Both the position numbers and the translations under genes were made by a program. The notes under the pieces were generated by a model, which saw only the letters and a program-made list of their open reading frames with translations, did no database searches and was not told where the DNA came from. From contig JAATFX010000035.1 in the NCBI GenBank assembly GCA_015654925.1, positions 1 through 64,000 of the forward strand: 64,000 bases of DNA, in the 5' to 3' direction. Below are positions 38,652 to 47,449 of this stretch, piece by piece. Source of the DNA: Enterobacterales bacterium (GTDB lineage Bacteria; Pseudomonadota; Gammaproteobacteria; Enterobacterales; Enterobacteriaceae). Positions within the stretch are counted from its first letter, which is position 1. The number at the start of each line of letters is the position of its first letter.

Positions 38652-39701
38652 ATGCGTTATAGCAAATTTGGTAATACCGGCCTATTCGTTTCGGAGCTTT
38701 GCCTTGGCACCATGACGTTTGGCGGCGAGGGCGGAATGTGGGGACAAATCGGTAATTTACAGCAGGCGGAGGCGGAACGGCTGATGGGCCGTTCGCTGGA
38801 GGCGGGCATCAATTTCATTGATACCGCCAATGTCTATTCGGAAGGACGTTCGGAAATCATCACCGGCCAGGCGCTGAAGAACCTGAAGGTGCCCCGTGAA
38901 GATGTGGTGGTGGCCACCAAAGTGTTTGGCGCCAGCGGCACCCAGGGGGTCAATTCGTCCGGCCTGTCGCGATTCCATATCATGGAAGGCGTCAAGGCCA
39001 GCCTCAAGCGCCTGCAGCTCGATCATATCGACTTGTATCAGGTGCACGGGTTTGACCCCGCCACGCCCATCGAAGAAACCTTGTATGCCCTGGACAATCT
39101 GGTACAGCACGGCCATGTGCGTTATATCGGGGTTTCCAACTGGGCCGCCTGGCAGATTATGAAGGCTTTGGGTATTTCACAGCGTTTGGGCCTGGCGCGG
39201 TTTGAATCCCTGCAAGCCTACTACACCATCGCCGGCCGCGATCTCGAACGGGAACTGGTGCCGCTGCTGCAAAGCGAAAATGTCGGCCTGCTGACCTGGA
39301 GTCCTTTGGCGGGCGGTTTGCTCAGCGGCAAGTATGGACGTGACACCGAAACGGTTGAGGGTAGCCGCCGCACCACCTTCGATTTTCCGCCGGTGAATAA
39401 AGATCGCGCTTATGACTGCATTGATGCGATGCGTGAGATCGGTACGGCCAAAGGCGTCTCGGTGGCGCAGATAGCCCTGGCGTGGCTGCTGCACCAGCAG
39501 GTCGTGACCAGCGTGATTATCGGCGCGAAAAAAATCGAACAGCTGGACGATAATATTGCGGCTACCGGCATTTCTTTGTCGCAAGATGAGCTGGCCAGGT
39601 TGGATCGGGTCAGCGCGCTGCCGGCTGAATATCCCGGCTGGATGCTTGAGCGCCAGGGTGAAAAACGCCGGCAGCGTTTGCGTGACGCCAACCGACAATA
39701 G
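38652..39701 (+). CDS. Aldo/keto reductase
   Basis: 349 residues from the ATG at 38652 with GGAGG six bases in front. An NADP-dependent (beta/alpha)8 oxidoreductase: catalytic Asp/Tyr in INFIDTANVYSEGRSE (about residues 56-71), Lys in VVVATKVFG and His in YQVHGFDPATP. The C-terminal nucleotide site reads SVIIGAKKIEQLDDN. It resembles the YajO/IolS-like group. Followed by two strong hairpins, so probably monocistronic. Confidence 0.9.
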   Translation: MRYSKFGNTGLFVSELCLGTMTFGGEGGMWGQIGNLQQAEAERLMGRSLEAGINFIDTANVYSEGRSEIITGQALKNLKVPREDVVVATKVFGASGTQGVNSSGLSRFHIMEGVKASLKRLQLDHIDLYQVHGFDPATPIEETLYALDNLVQHGHVRYIGVSNWAAWQIMKALGISQRLGLARFESLQAYYTIAGRDLERELVPLLQSENVGLLTWSPLAGGLLSGKYGRDTETVEGSRRTTFDFPPVNKDRAYDCIDAMREIGTAKGVSVAQIALAWLLHQQVVTSVIIGAKKIEQLDDNIAATGISLSQDELARLDRVSALPAEYPGWMLERQGEKRRQRLRDANRQ

Positions 39702-39728
39702 CCCGCGTTTCCCTGTCCAAGAAAGGCC

Positions 39729-39767
39729 GCTGCCCGGGCGATAGGCGAACATTATCGCCCGGGCAGC
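39729..39767 (+). terminator. Perfect 15-bp hairpin after the aldo/keto reductase
   Basis: GCTGCCCGGGCGATA at 39729-39743 and its exact reverse complement at 39753-39767, with a 9-base loop. No T-run follows. It could protect the 3' end or act together with the terminator 44 bp downstream. Confidence 0.5.
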
Positions 39768-39810
39768 TATCTCATGCGCTCCATTTTATACATTCCCCGG
39801 TTAGCCCCGC

Positions 39811-39834
39811 CGGCCGTACGGTACGGCCGTTTTT
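39811..39834 (+). terminator. Rho-independent terminator of the aldo/keto reductase gene
   Basis: CGGCCGTAC-G-GTACGGCCG (39811-39829) is followed directly by TTTTTATTTCTTT. GC-rich stem plus T-run is the standard intrinsic terminator on the + strand. Confidence 0.8.
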
Positions 39835-40089
39835 ATTTCTTTATTATTGTTTAATTATCGCCATGGCGCCAACCGGATTAATGAATTTCTGGAATTGACA
39901 ATGCGGGTTTTTAAAAATATAAATAACTATGTCCGAAAATATAGAAGGTCTGCGGCCGGGTTTTAATTACATTAAAAATAATTACACTCAGTAAAAAAGC
40001 ATTCCATAAATATTAATTATTTTAAATTAACAGTATCGATTATTTCACCATAAAATTATTTAATTCATCAATCTGAGATGGAGTCCATT

Positions 40090-43000
40090 ATGTCGCTATC
40101 CGTTGGAGCTTATAGGAAAAATATTGGAAATTATCAGAACGGAACCGATAATAAGTGGGAACAAAAAAATCAACAGCGGCTAATCACTCTTATGGCCAGG
40201 TTTCCAGGCAATCCGGTTAAACGGGCCCGGGCGGAATTAATGCTGCAAAGCCTGTTATTTATTTCCAATATGGCAGGTGGCGATCCGGCGATTATACCGA
40301 AAAAAAACCTGCCGTCGCAAACCCCGTTGCCGCGGCGGAAAGAAAGCCCGCAGCCGGTCAGCCTACCCACGCCGGTAACGGGTAACGGCATGCTTGCGCC
40401 GTTCGTTGCCGCCCGGCCGCCGGCGCGGCAACATGGGCATTTACCGCCGGTGCCGGTGCAACAGCATCAATCGTGGCCGGTTCCGGGCCACGCTTCCCGC
40501 GCTGGACCTGCGCGGTCCAAGAGGCACTTGGCCGAAGCGCAGCCCGGCGGGCAAACGTTGACCGATGCGCGTTCCGGCCGTATTGTCCGGTTGTTGATAA
40601 AATATGGCCTGATTGACGAAAAGCGCATACCGGAGCAGCGCGAACTGCCTAAAGCCGGCCTGGTTAACCTGAGTATCGACTTTATCATGGCCGTTCCCGA
40701 TGGATTGGCGATTTTCGCCCGGGAATTAATCAAGCCATCCGGGGAATACGGCTCCTATAAAGAAGAGACTATCAGCCATGAACGGCGATATCAGATCATC
40801 AATCACTGGCTGAGCTCGATGATATTTAACCAAGGGGTTGATGAATTAGTCATCAATGTAATGATGCGGTTAAAAAGCGGCGACGCGGCGCATAATGACA
40901 GCGATTATTCCCTTGCGGTTTTATACGCCAAGATCAACGCCGAGTTAACATCATGGGAACAAAATGAAGAGATTTACCTTAAAATAAATACTCCCCTAAG
41001 TGAAGCGGCGAAAAATTATATTTTTGACGAGCTGGTGTTTACCGCAATGCCAACCCTGCGTTTTCACGGCGACCGAAATGCTGCGGCGCATCTATCCATC
41101 GGGACGATTGACTGGGGGTATTTCCATGCGGGTCTGCTTTTTGCCAATAGCATCGGCATTAGCCGCCAGCAGTTATCCATACAAGAGCTGGCCGCCCTGG
41201 GACATTCATTGGACGATATGCTCAGCGAGGGCGTGATCTCGACAGAATATATTGCATTTTTTGAGCTGGCCGCCAAGCTGCATTACATCAGGTTTAATAG
41301 GGAAATTGGGGCTGACGCTGGGCCATATGATGTATTGCAGCAAGAAAAAAACCGGCAACATGCGCTGGAGGCATTTTTTGCCGCCAACGATAAAATCCAG
41401 GCCGCCAATAATCCTTTTAATCATTTGCAGGAGGCCCTGCAAGGTTATCGGACACGCCATAAACTGGCCGAGCAACAAGATATCCAGAATGCTGATATCA
41501 ACGAGCCGTTTAACCGGCAAAACGCCAATATCGCTGAAAAATATGCGGTGGTGGACGAATTAATGATAATCGATGTTTTGCAGCGGTCGGACCCCGGCGA
41601 ATTTAATTTTCTGCGCCACGCTGAGATAACGCGCATTTCCGCGGTGTTTTCAGCGTTTGACCACATTAAATATTATCGTTTTAGCCAGCATGTACCCCGA
41701 TCGGGTTATACCATAGCATTATTGCCTAATGTCGATTTGCTGCTGGCGGTAAACGGGGATGAAAAAAGAATCTTTGCGCTGCAATCGAATAGCGACGGTT
41801 ATGTTTTGGAACGTGTCGACCAAGATGAAAAACGTTATTACGCGTTGATGACCGACAGCGTGACATGCAAGAAAGATAAAGACTATAAATTTAAAATCTA
41901 TGCCGACGGCCCGGATGTGCCGGTGTTAAAACATGCGGCGGATAAACTTGTCGTTCTGGTTGGCAAGCTGGTACAAAAACACCGGGAAGAATTTTCGCGT
42001 CAATTACATGACTATGGTTATGAAGAAACCGGAAGTGAGCAAGCCAAAAGAATTTTGCTCGGTCTTATCCCTCTTCATGATTGCATTATCGGCATTCAGG
42101 CCGGGCGCCGCGATGCGTTGATTCCCTGTTCATTCGATGCGTTTTCGTTCATGACCGTAGCCGGCAAGGGTATTGCCCTCGGCGGCAGGATAGCTGAAAT
42201 CGGCTTGGGCGGCGGCACGATGGCTTTTAAAGCCAGCCTGGGCGCCATCGCGGCCCGCCAATCGCTTAGAGCGGCGCTAAAGCTCGGCGGCCAACATCTC
42301 ATGCGTTATGTCATATTGCCGGCGGCGCAAGAGCTCAATCGCGGCGCGCTCATCGAACTCGGCGTTGCCGCCCTAAGAACCCTGGACCCAGGTATAGAGC
42401 TGGCGGCGATGCTGGGTACCAAGGCCATACGGCAAATCGTGCGGGTAGTGAAAACCATCGAAGCGCGGGTACCGGTCTGGCAAAAAATTTTGCCGCAGCT
42501 GGAAAGCCGCCTGCTGGACCGTGTCCCGGCGCCGCTGAGCGAAAACTATCCGATGGGGCGGCTGGCCGAGTTGGATAAAGATGTTCCCGTATTCAAACTG
42601 CACGGGGATAGGTTTAAAGGCCAAGACATATATGTGCGCGTCAATTTGGAGACCCAGCAACTTTTCGGGAAAAAATATACGCTTTCCGCCGCGAACGTTT
42701 TACAACCGGTACCGTTGCCTTTCGCCAAAAAATTAAGGAATTTGCAAACCGAGGGGCTTGGCGGCAGAGGCGCGGGCAAGGCCGGCAGGGCCATGGCCGC
42801 GCAGGGCGTCCCCCCGGCCTTGCCCGAGCCCTCAATCAGTTCCGCACGCGCCCAGATATCCCCCAATCAGCTGCTGGCATGGGCGCGAAACCATCTCGGC
42901 CAGGCCCCCCTGAGCCTGCCGGAATTCCTGGACAGAAATAACCTGGCCGAGAGCAACTGGCGCTATTATATTACCCCGGAAGGTGCGCTGACCTATAGCG

Positions 43001-44274
43001 GCAATATGCTGCTGCAACAATCCGCGGAGCCGGTCTGGGGTTACTTATATTGCTTACCGCCTGAGCTGCAAATTGAAATCTTGCGCCCGCTGGATGCGCG
43101 TTCGCTGAACAATATGCTGCTCGCGTTGCCGGAAAGTGCATTTGAACATTCAAGATTGGCCGCTATGCACAACCTGGCAACGAGGCAATTTCATATTTTA
43201 AAGAACTCGCATTATGCCTTGTGGGATGCCTGGCAACTCGGCGGGGAGGGAATGGAGCGTAGATCGATGGCGGTAGCGAAATTGAAGGCTTTTTACTCCC
43301 ATTTTAAATCATCTCTAAATTTCAGCGTTCTGTCGCTTACGGAATTGCCGGTGCTGCCGGTGGGTATCATCCGGCTGAACGCCGCCAGCAATCGATTGCG
43401 GGTTCTTACCGGTTCTTTGCCGCATGAGTTAACGCATCTCAAGCTGAGCAATAACCAGCTGACGTTATTACCGGAAAATTTGCCTGATACTCTTATCGAT
43501 TTGGAGGTCAGGCAAAATGCCCTGATCGGGCTGCCCGGCAAATTGCCGCAGAACTTAAAACGACTCGATGTAAGCGGCAATCAACTGACCGTTTTGGATA
43601 GCGCCCTGCCTAATAGCCTGGATCATCTGCTATTGGACCAAAATCAGGTGACGCATTTTACAATGGCTCTGCCATCGTCGTTAAAGTGTTTAGAGGCTAA
43701 TTTTAATCATTTGGCGGATTGGACCACGCCGTGGCCGCCCTCGTTAAAATATCTGTCGTTTGCTAACAACAATTTCAGAAATTTACCGGACAATCTGCCA
43801 AAGAGCTTAACTTATCTTGATGTTACTAATAATCAAATAAAAGAAATCGGAGCACCACTTCCCGTCAAGCTAAAAACGCTTAAAATTGGCGGGAATTTAA
43901 TAAGCGATTTACCTGACAATCTGCCATCCCACATGACCCATATCTATGCCGATAATAATTTATTGTCTATTTTGCCAGATCATTTGCCCCATAAACTCAG
44001 ATTTCTCGGTGTTAATAAAAATTTATTGACGTATCTGCCTTCTTTGCCTGACTCCTTAAAAATTCTGGCGGCACAAGAAAATTATCTCAATTCCTTCAAT
44101 ACGGATCTGCCTCCCAGGATAGAATCAATTAATATCGCCAAAAATAATTTTAATCAACTTCCCGCCCATTTCCCGCCGACGCTAAAATACCTTGACGTGC
44201 GGGGTAATAATTTGCCTCATCGGCCGATCAATCTGCCGGCCGGCGCGGAATATATCCATGGCCCTATTGTATAG
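40090..44274 (+). CDS. Giant putative effector with F-box-like motif and LPX leucine-rich repeats
   Basis: 1394 residues from the ATG at 40090, chosen because GGAG lies six bases in front; an ATG at 40078 would add four residues. No signal peptide. Layout: 1-65 basic; 69-166 Pro/Arg-rich linker with R-S-K-R at 142-145; 170-620 helical/mixed domain; 656-706 hydrophobic LIP module (LLGLIPLHDCIIGIQAG, then SFDAFSFM and GGR) resembling one in the 1913-residue protein; 830-880 beta-rich; 988-1012 an F-box-like stretch, LPPELQIEILRPLD plus SLNNMLLALP; 1081-1386 about 14 repeats of 20-21 residues of the type L-x-V-x-N-N-x-L-x-x-LP-x-x-LP. LPX repeats are typical of type III effectors (YopM, IpaH, SspH). 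The NEL ubiquitin-ligase domain that usually follows is absent: the protein ends 12 residues after the last repeat. Role in ubiquitin-pathway hijacking is inference. Confidence 0.7.
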   Translation: MSLSVGAYRKNIGNYQNGTDNKWEQKNQQRLITLMARFPGNPVKRARAELMLQSLLFISNMAGGDPAIIPKKNLPSQTPLPRRKESPQPVSLPTPVTGNGMLAPFVAARPPARQHGHLPPVPVQQHQSWPVPGHASRAGPARSKRHLAEAQPGGQTLTDARSGRIVRLLIKYGLIDEKRIPEQRELPKAGLVNLSIDFIMAVPDGLAIFARELIKPSGEYGSYKEETISHERRYQIINHWLSSMIFNQGVDELVINVMMRLKSGDAAHNDSDYSLAVLYAKINAELTSWEQNEEIYLKINTPLSEAAKNYIFDELVFTAMPTLRFHGDRNAAAHLSIGTIDWGYFHAGLLFANSIGISRQQLSIQELAALGHSLDDMLSEGVISTEYIAFFELAAKLHYIRFNREIGADAGPYDVLQQEKNRQHALEAFFAANDKIQAANNPFNHLQEALQGYRTRHKLAEQQDIQNADINEPFNRQNANIAEKYAVVDELMIIDVLQRSDPGEFNFLRHAEITRISAVFSAFDHIKYYRFSQHVPRSGYTIALLPNVDLLLAVNGDEKRIFALQSNSDGYVLERVDQDEKRYYALMTDSVTCKKDKDYKFKIYADGPDVPVLKHAADKLVVLVGKLVQKHREEFSRQLHDYGYEETGSEQAKRILLGLIPLHDCIIGIQAGRRDALIPCSFDAFSFMTVAGKGIALGGRIAEIGLGGGTMAFKASLGAIAARQSLRAALKLGGQHLMRYVILPAAQELNRGALIELGVAALRTLDPGIELAAMLGTKAIRQIVRVVKTIEARVPVWQKILPQLESRLLDRVPAPLSENYPMGRLAELDKDVPVFKLHGDRFKGQDIYVRVNLETQQLFGKKYTLSAANVLQPVPLPFAKKLRNLQTEGLGGRGAGKAGRAMAAQGVPPALPEPSISSARAQISPNQLLAWARNHLGQAPLSLPEFLDRNNLAESNWRYYITPEGALTYSGNMLLQQSAEPVWGYLYCLPPELQIEILRPLDARSLNNMLLALPESAFEHSRLAAMHNLATRQFHILKNSHYALWDAWQLGGEGMERRSMAVAKLKAFYSHFKSSLNFSVLSLTELPVLPVGIIRLNAASNRLRVLTGSLPHELTHLKLSNNQLTLLPENLPDTLIDLEVRQNALIGLPGKLPQNLKRLDVSGNQLTVLDSALPNSLDHLLLDQNQVTHFTMALPSSLKCLEANFNHLADWTTPWPPSLKYLSFANNNFRNLPDNLPKSLTYLDVTNNQIKEIGAPLPVKLKTLKIGGNLISDLPDNLPSHMTHIYADNNLLSILPDHLPHKLRFLGVNKNLLTYLPSLPDSLKILAAQENYLNSFNTDLPPRIESINIAKNNFNQLPAHFPPTLKYLDVRGNNLPHRPINLPAGAEYIHGPIV

Positions 44275-44621
44275 AGTAAATCAGAGAATATGTAATGATA
44301 TATTATAACGCATGCTGTCGCCGCATCTTTTGGGTTACCCGTAGCAATATTTGTCATTATCATTCCCATCCAGGTTCTATGTTCTACACTTGTCCCCTAG
44401 ATACAGCACTCTATTTATATCTGTCTTATCGCGTTGCGCCTGCTTTGCCGGAGGGTAGCTATGGATAATGGCTGATAGCTCTAGAGGGGGGCTATGGCGA
44501 TACATAGGCCATTTCGCCCCCCGGCAGCGCGGTCAATTTTTGTTTCAGTCCCCTTGGTTCCGGTAGCGCCCGCTTGGCGGCGATCCGGAGTGTGCGGGGA
44601 TTGAAAAAACTGGAGAAAATC
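44275..44621. other. Intergenic region before the alcohol dehydrogenase gene
   Basis: 347 bp. The left part is AT-rich like the end of the giant gene; the right part returns to the GC-rich background. No convincing terminator, RNA gene or open frame seen. GGAG at 44612 is the ribosome site of the next gene. Confidence 0.4.
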
Positions 44622-45683
44622 ATGTCTATAGAAATTTTAGGTTATGCGGCGCAATCCGCCGATTCCAAGCTGGCTGAACATCATTTCGCCAGACGCGACC
44701 CGCGGGCCGACGATGTCGTGATCGATATCCTGTATTGCGGCGTGTGCCATTCCGATTTGCACCAGACCCGCAACGACTGGGGCGTAAGCGTTTTTCCCAT
44801 GGTGCCCGGGCATGAAATCATCGGCAAAGTGACGAGCGTCGGGTCCGGCGTGAAGAAATTTAAAGCCGGGGATGTGGTCGGCGTCGGGTGCCTGGTGGAT
44901 TCGTGCCAGCATTGCGTGTCCTGCGAGCACGACCTGGAGCAATATTGTAAGGAAGTCGCGACCCAGACCTACAATGACAAAGATCGCCATGATGGTTCGC
45001 CGACCTTTGGCGGTTATTCGGAAAAGATTGTCGTTTCCGAGAAGTTTGTGCTGCGGGTGCCGGAAAAGCTGGATATCAAGGCGGCCGCGCCGTTGCTGTG
45101 CGCCGGTATTACCACCTATTCACCGTTGCGCCATTGGAATGTGCAGCCCGGCAGCAAGGTGGCGGTGATTGGACTCGGCGGTTTGGGCCATATGGCATTG
45201 AAGCTGGCCAAGGGGATGGGGGCGGAGGTTACGCTGTTTACCCGTTCGGCGGGTAAAGAGGACGAGGCGCGTCGTCTGGGCGCGGATCATGTTGTATTGT
45301 CCAGCGTGCCGGCACAGATGGAAGGCGCGGCCGGTCAGTTCGAACTGATTATCGATACCGTGCCTTACGAGCATGATGTTAATCCTTATATGTCCACGCT
45401 GAATCTTGACGGCACCCTGGTGCTGGTGGGGTTGCTGGGGGCATTGGTGCCGCCGGTGCAGACCGGGCCGATGATTATGGGGCGCCAGTCCATCGCCGGT
45501 TCGTTGATCGGCGGGATCAAGGAAACCCAGGAAATGCTGGATTTTTGCGCCGAGAAGGGTATCGCGTGCGATGTGGAAATGATCGATATTCAGTATATCA
45601 ATGAGGCGTACGAGCGCATGTTGAAAAGCGATGTGAAGTATCGCTTTGTGATTGATATGGCGTCGCTGAAAAAAACGGCGTAA
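44622..45683 (+). CDS. Zinc-dependent alcohol dehydrogenase, CAD/YahK type
   Basis: 353 residues from the ATG at 44622. Medium-chain dehydrogenase: catalytic zinc ligands in YCGVCHSDLHQTRNDWG and VPGHEIIGKV, structural zinc Cys in GVGCLVDSCQHCVSCEHDLE, nucleotide site GLGGLGHMALKLAKGMGA near residue 185. The family reduces aldehydes with NADPH (YahK, AdhC-like). IGGIKETQEMLDFCAEKGI near the end is diagnostic of this branch. Followed by three copies of a dispersed repeat. Confidence 0.92.
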   Translation: MSIEILGYAAQSADSKLAEHHFARRDPRADDVVIDILYCGVCHSDLHQTRNDWGVSVFPMVPGHEIIGKVTSVGSGVKKFKAGDVVGVGCLVDSCQHCVSCEHDLEQYCKEVATQTYNDKDRHDGSPTFGGYSEKIVVSEKFVLRVPEKLDIKAAAPLLCAGITTYSPLRHWNVQPGSKVAVIGLGGLGHMALKLAKGMGAEVTLFTRSAGKEDEARRLGADHVVLSSVPAQMEGAAGQFELIIDTVPYEHDVNPYMSTLNLDGTLVLVGLLGALVPPVQTGPMIMGRQSIAGSLIGGIKETQEMLDFCAEKGIACDVEMIDIQYINEAYERMLKSDVKYRFVIDMASLKKTA

Positions 45684-45699
45684 AACTCGGTGCGCTGGG

Positions 45700-45980
45700 G
45701 CGCGCTTTCCCTTGAACACAAATGCAGCCCGTTGCGGGTTGGGTGATGGCGGGTCTACCATGCCGTGGGGCGCTCGGGCAGCCTGAAAAAGGGCTGCTCC
45801 GACCCCACTGGCATGCTCTCCCTTTAACAGGGCCCGCTGCCGGCTTGGACGATAGCGGGCTTAGCGCGCCAAGGGGCGTCGGACGGCCAGGGAAATGGCC
45901 GCCTCAACCCCTACGGCGCGCTTTCCCTTTAACAGGGCTCGCGGCGGGTTCGGCGTTGGCGGGCATACGCGCCGGGGAGG
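45700..45980 (+). repeat. Dispersed intergenic repeat, copy B (about 2.6 units)
   Basis: Unit starts at 45700, 45811 and 45916, spaced 105-111 bp, each opening GC(G/A)(C/T)GCT(T/C)TCCCTT. Units two and three share CCCTTTAACAGGG and a GCGGGC block with copy A behind opgD. The hairpin is kept although its bases change: GCAGCC/GGCTGC in unit one (45778-45797), CGGCCA/TGGCCG in unit two (45884-45901). The array fills the whole gap between the alcohol dehydrogenase and the converging efflux-lipoprotein gene. Confidence 0.75.
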
Positions 45981-45983
45981 GGG

Positions 45984-47447
45984 TTATTGCCAGCCGCCGC
46001 CGAGGGCCAGGAATAGCATGACCTGGTCATCGGCCAGTTGACCTTCCGATTGCGCCAGCGCGGCGTTGCTTGAAGCGAGGCCGCGTTCGGCGTCCAGTAC
46101 ATCCAGGTAGCCGATTTTGCCGCTGGCGTAGAGCCGGCGGGTTTTTCCGGCCACGTCTTGAGTCTCTTGCCCCGCGCTGGCCAGCGCCTGATAGCGATCC
46201 AATTCCCGGGCGTAGTTGTTCAGGGCGGTTTCCACTTCCCTGACCGCCGTAAGTACCGAGCCATCAAAACGGGCCAGATCGGCTTTGGCGCCGGCCTGCG
46301 CCTGTTCGATGCGCGCCTGGACCGTGCCGGTGTTGGGGACGGTCCAGGAGATGAGCGGGCCGAGGCTCCAGCCGTAGGTGTCTTTTTGGCCGAGGCCGTT
46401 CATCAGCCCGGCGGAGCTGCCGGATAAGCCGAGGGTTATTTTGGGGTAGAGATCCGCCATCGCCACGCCTATGCGGGCGGTGGCGGCGGCCAGTTGGCGT
46501 TCGTTTTGGCGGATGTCGGGCCGGCGGCGCAGCAGGGCGGAGCCATCGCCCATGGGGATGATCCGCGCGATATGCGGCGGCGTAACGCAATCGGCGATGT
46601 CGCGCGGGAAATCCTGCGCCAAGGCGCCTGTGAGGGTGGACAGGCGATAAAGCGCATTTTGCCGCTGGGCCTGGAGCGGCGGCACGGCGGCCTTAAGCTG
46701 TTCGAGCTGCGCGCGGGCGCGTACGGTGTCCAATTCGCCGGTGCGGCCGGCCTGCAACAGGCGGTTGGTGAGTTCGACGGATTGTTGCTGCAGGTCGATG
46801 GAGCGGCGGGCGGTTTGCAGCCGCAGGCCGGTGGTGCAGATTTCCGCATAGGCGCGGGCGGTGTTGGCCGCCACGTTGATTTTCACCAGATCGAGGGCGG
46901 CCTGCGCGGCCTGGCTGTCGGCGTTGGCAGCCTCGATGGCCCGCTGGATCTGTCCGAATAAATCCAGCTGGTAAGAGAGACTCAGGCCGCTATCGTAGCG
47001 CCAGGCGTTATCCGGCACGTAATCGGGCTGTAGGATAGAGAGTCCCGACGGGTGGCCGTAGTAGGGTTTGGCGTTGGCGTTCAGCGTCGGGTTTTGGGCG
47101 CTGCCGGCTTCTTTGAGCAGGGCCTGCTCGCGTTCCAGATTCGCCATGGCCACGCGTAAATCCGTATTGTGCGCCAGCGCCCGGCTCACCAGCGCGTCGA
47201 GTTTCGCGTCCTGGTAGAGCCGCCACCAATGGTCGGGCAATGGCTGCGAACCGGCGGCGGGGGTTTGCTCCGCGCTGGTCAACGGCAGACGGCCCGCCCG
47301 GCCGAGCGTCGCCGAGGACGGCGGGCGGTAATCCGGTCCGACGGGCGTTAGCGAACAGGCGGTCAGTCCGGCCAGGGTAAGCAGCAGTGTCCCGGTTCGC
47401 AGGCCGAGGCGCTGGGACAGCACAACGATAGCGGTGCGCAGCGACAT
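45984..47447 (-). CDS. Outer-membrane efflux lipoprotein, NodT family
   Basis: 487 residues. Lipoprotein signal with lipobox L-T-A-C near residue 31. Two OEP repeats follow (coiled coils, about 70-270 and 290-480): LVSRALAHNTDLRVAMANLE, YAEICTTGLRLQTARRSIDL, and ALLRRRPDIRQNERQLAAAT, the NodT/OprM-type signature. It forms the outer-membrane channel for the HlyD and FUSC proteins encoded upstream in the same operon. Two bases separate it from the HlyD gene. Confidence 0.92.
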   Translation of the reverse strand: MSLRTAIVVLSQRLGLRTGTLLLTLAGLTACSLTPVGPDYRPPSSATLGRAGRLPLTSAEQTPAAGSQPLPDHWWRLYQDAKLDALVSRALAHNTDLRVAMANLEREQALLKEAGSAQNPTLNANAKPYYGHPSGLSILQPDYVPDNAWRYDSGLSLSYQLDLFGQIQRAIEAANADSQAAQAALDLVKINVAANTARAYAEICTTGLRLQTARRSIDLQQQSVELTNRLLQAGRTGELDTVRARAQLEQLKAAVPPLQAQRQNALYRLSTLTGALAQDFPRDIADCVTPPHIARIIPMGDGSALLRRRPDIRQNERQLAAATARIGVAMADLYPKITLGLSGSSAGLMNGLGQKDTYGWSLGPLISWTVPNTGTVQARIEQAQAGAKADLARFDGSVLTAVREVETALNNYARELDRYQALASAGQETQDVAGKTRRLYASGKIGYLDVLDAERGLASSNAALAQSEGQLADDQVMLFLALGGGWQ

Positions 47448-47449
47448 GG

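Larger units (their letters stand above)
39702..40089. other. Intergenic region between the reductase and the F-box/LRR gene
   Basis: 388 bp. The first 135 bp hold the two hairpins listed separately. From 39835 to 40089 the DNA is very AT-rich, with long A/T runs, which is the usual look of H-NS-silenced acquired DNA and probably holds the promoter of the downstream giant gene. No RNA gene seen. Confidence 0.5.

Noticed and set aside
44247..44274. NEL ubiquitin-ligase domain after the leucine-rich repeats
   Set aside because: Only about a dozen residues remain after the last repeat, and no catalytic Cys motif of the NEL family is present.
16905..44274. A single mobile island carrying both giant genes
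   Set aside because: The DNA between them holds ordinary GC-rich chromosomal genes (yjiN, opgD), and I saw no integrase, transposase, tRNA or direct repeats at the edges.
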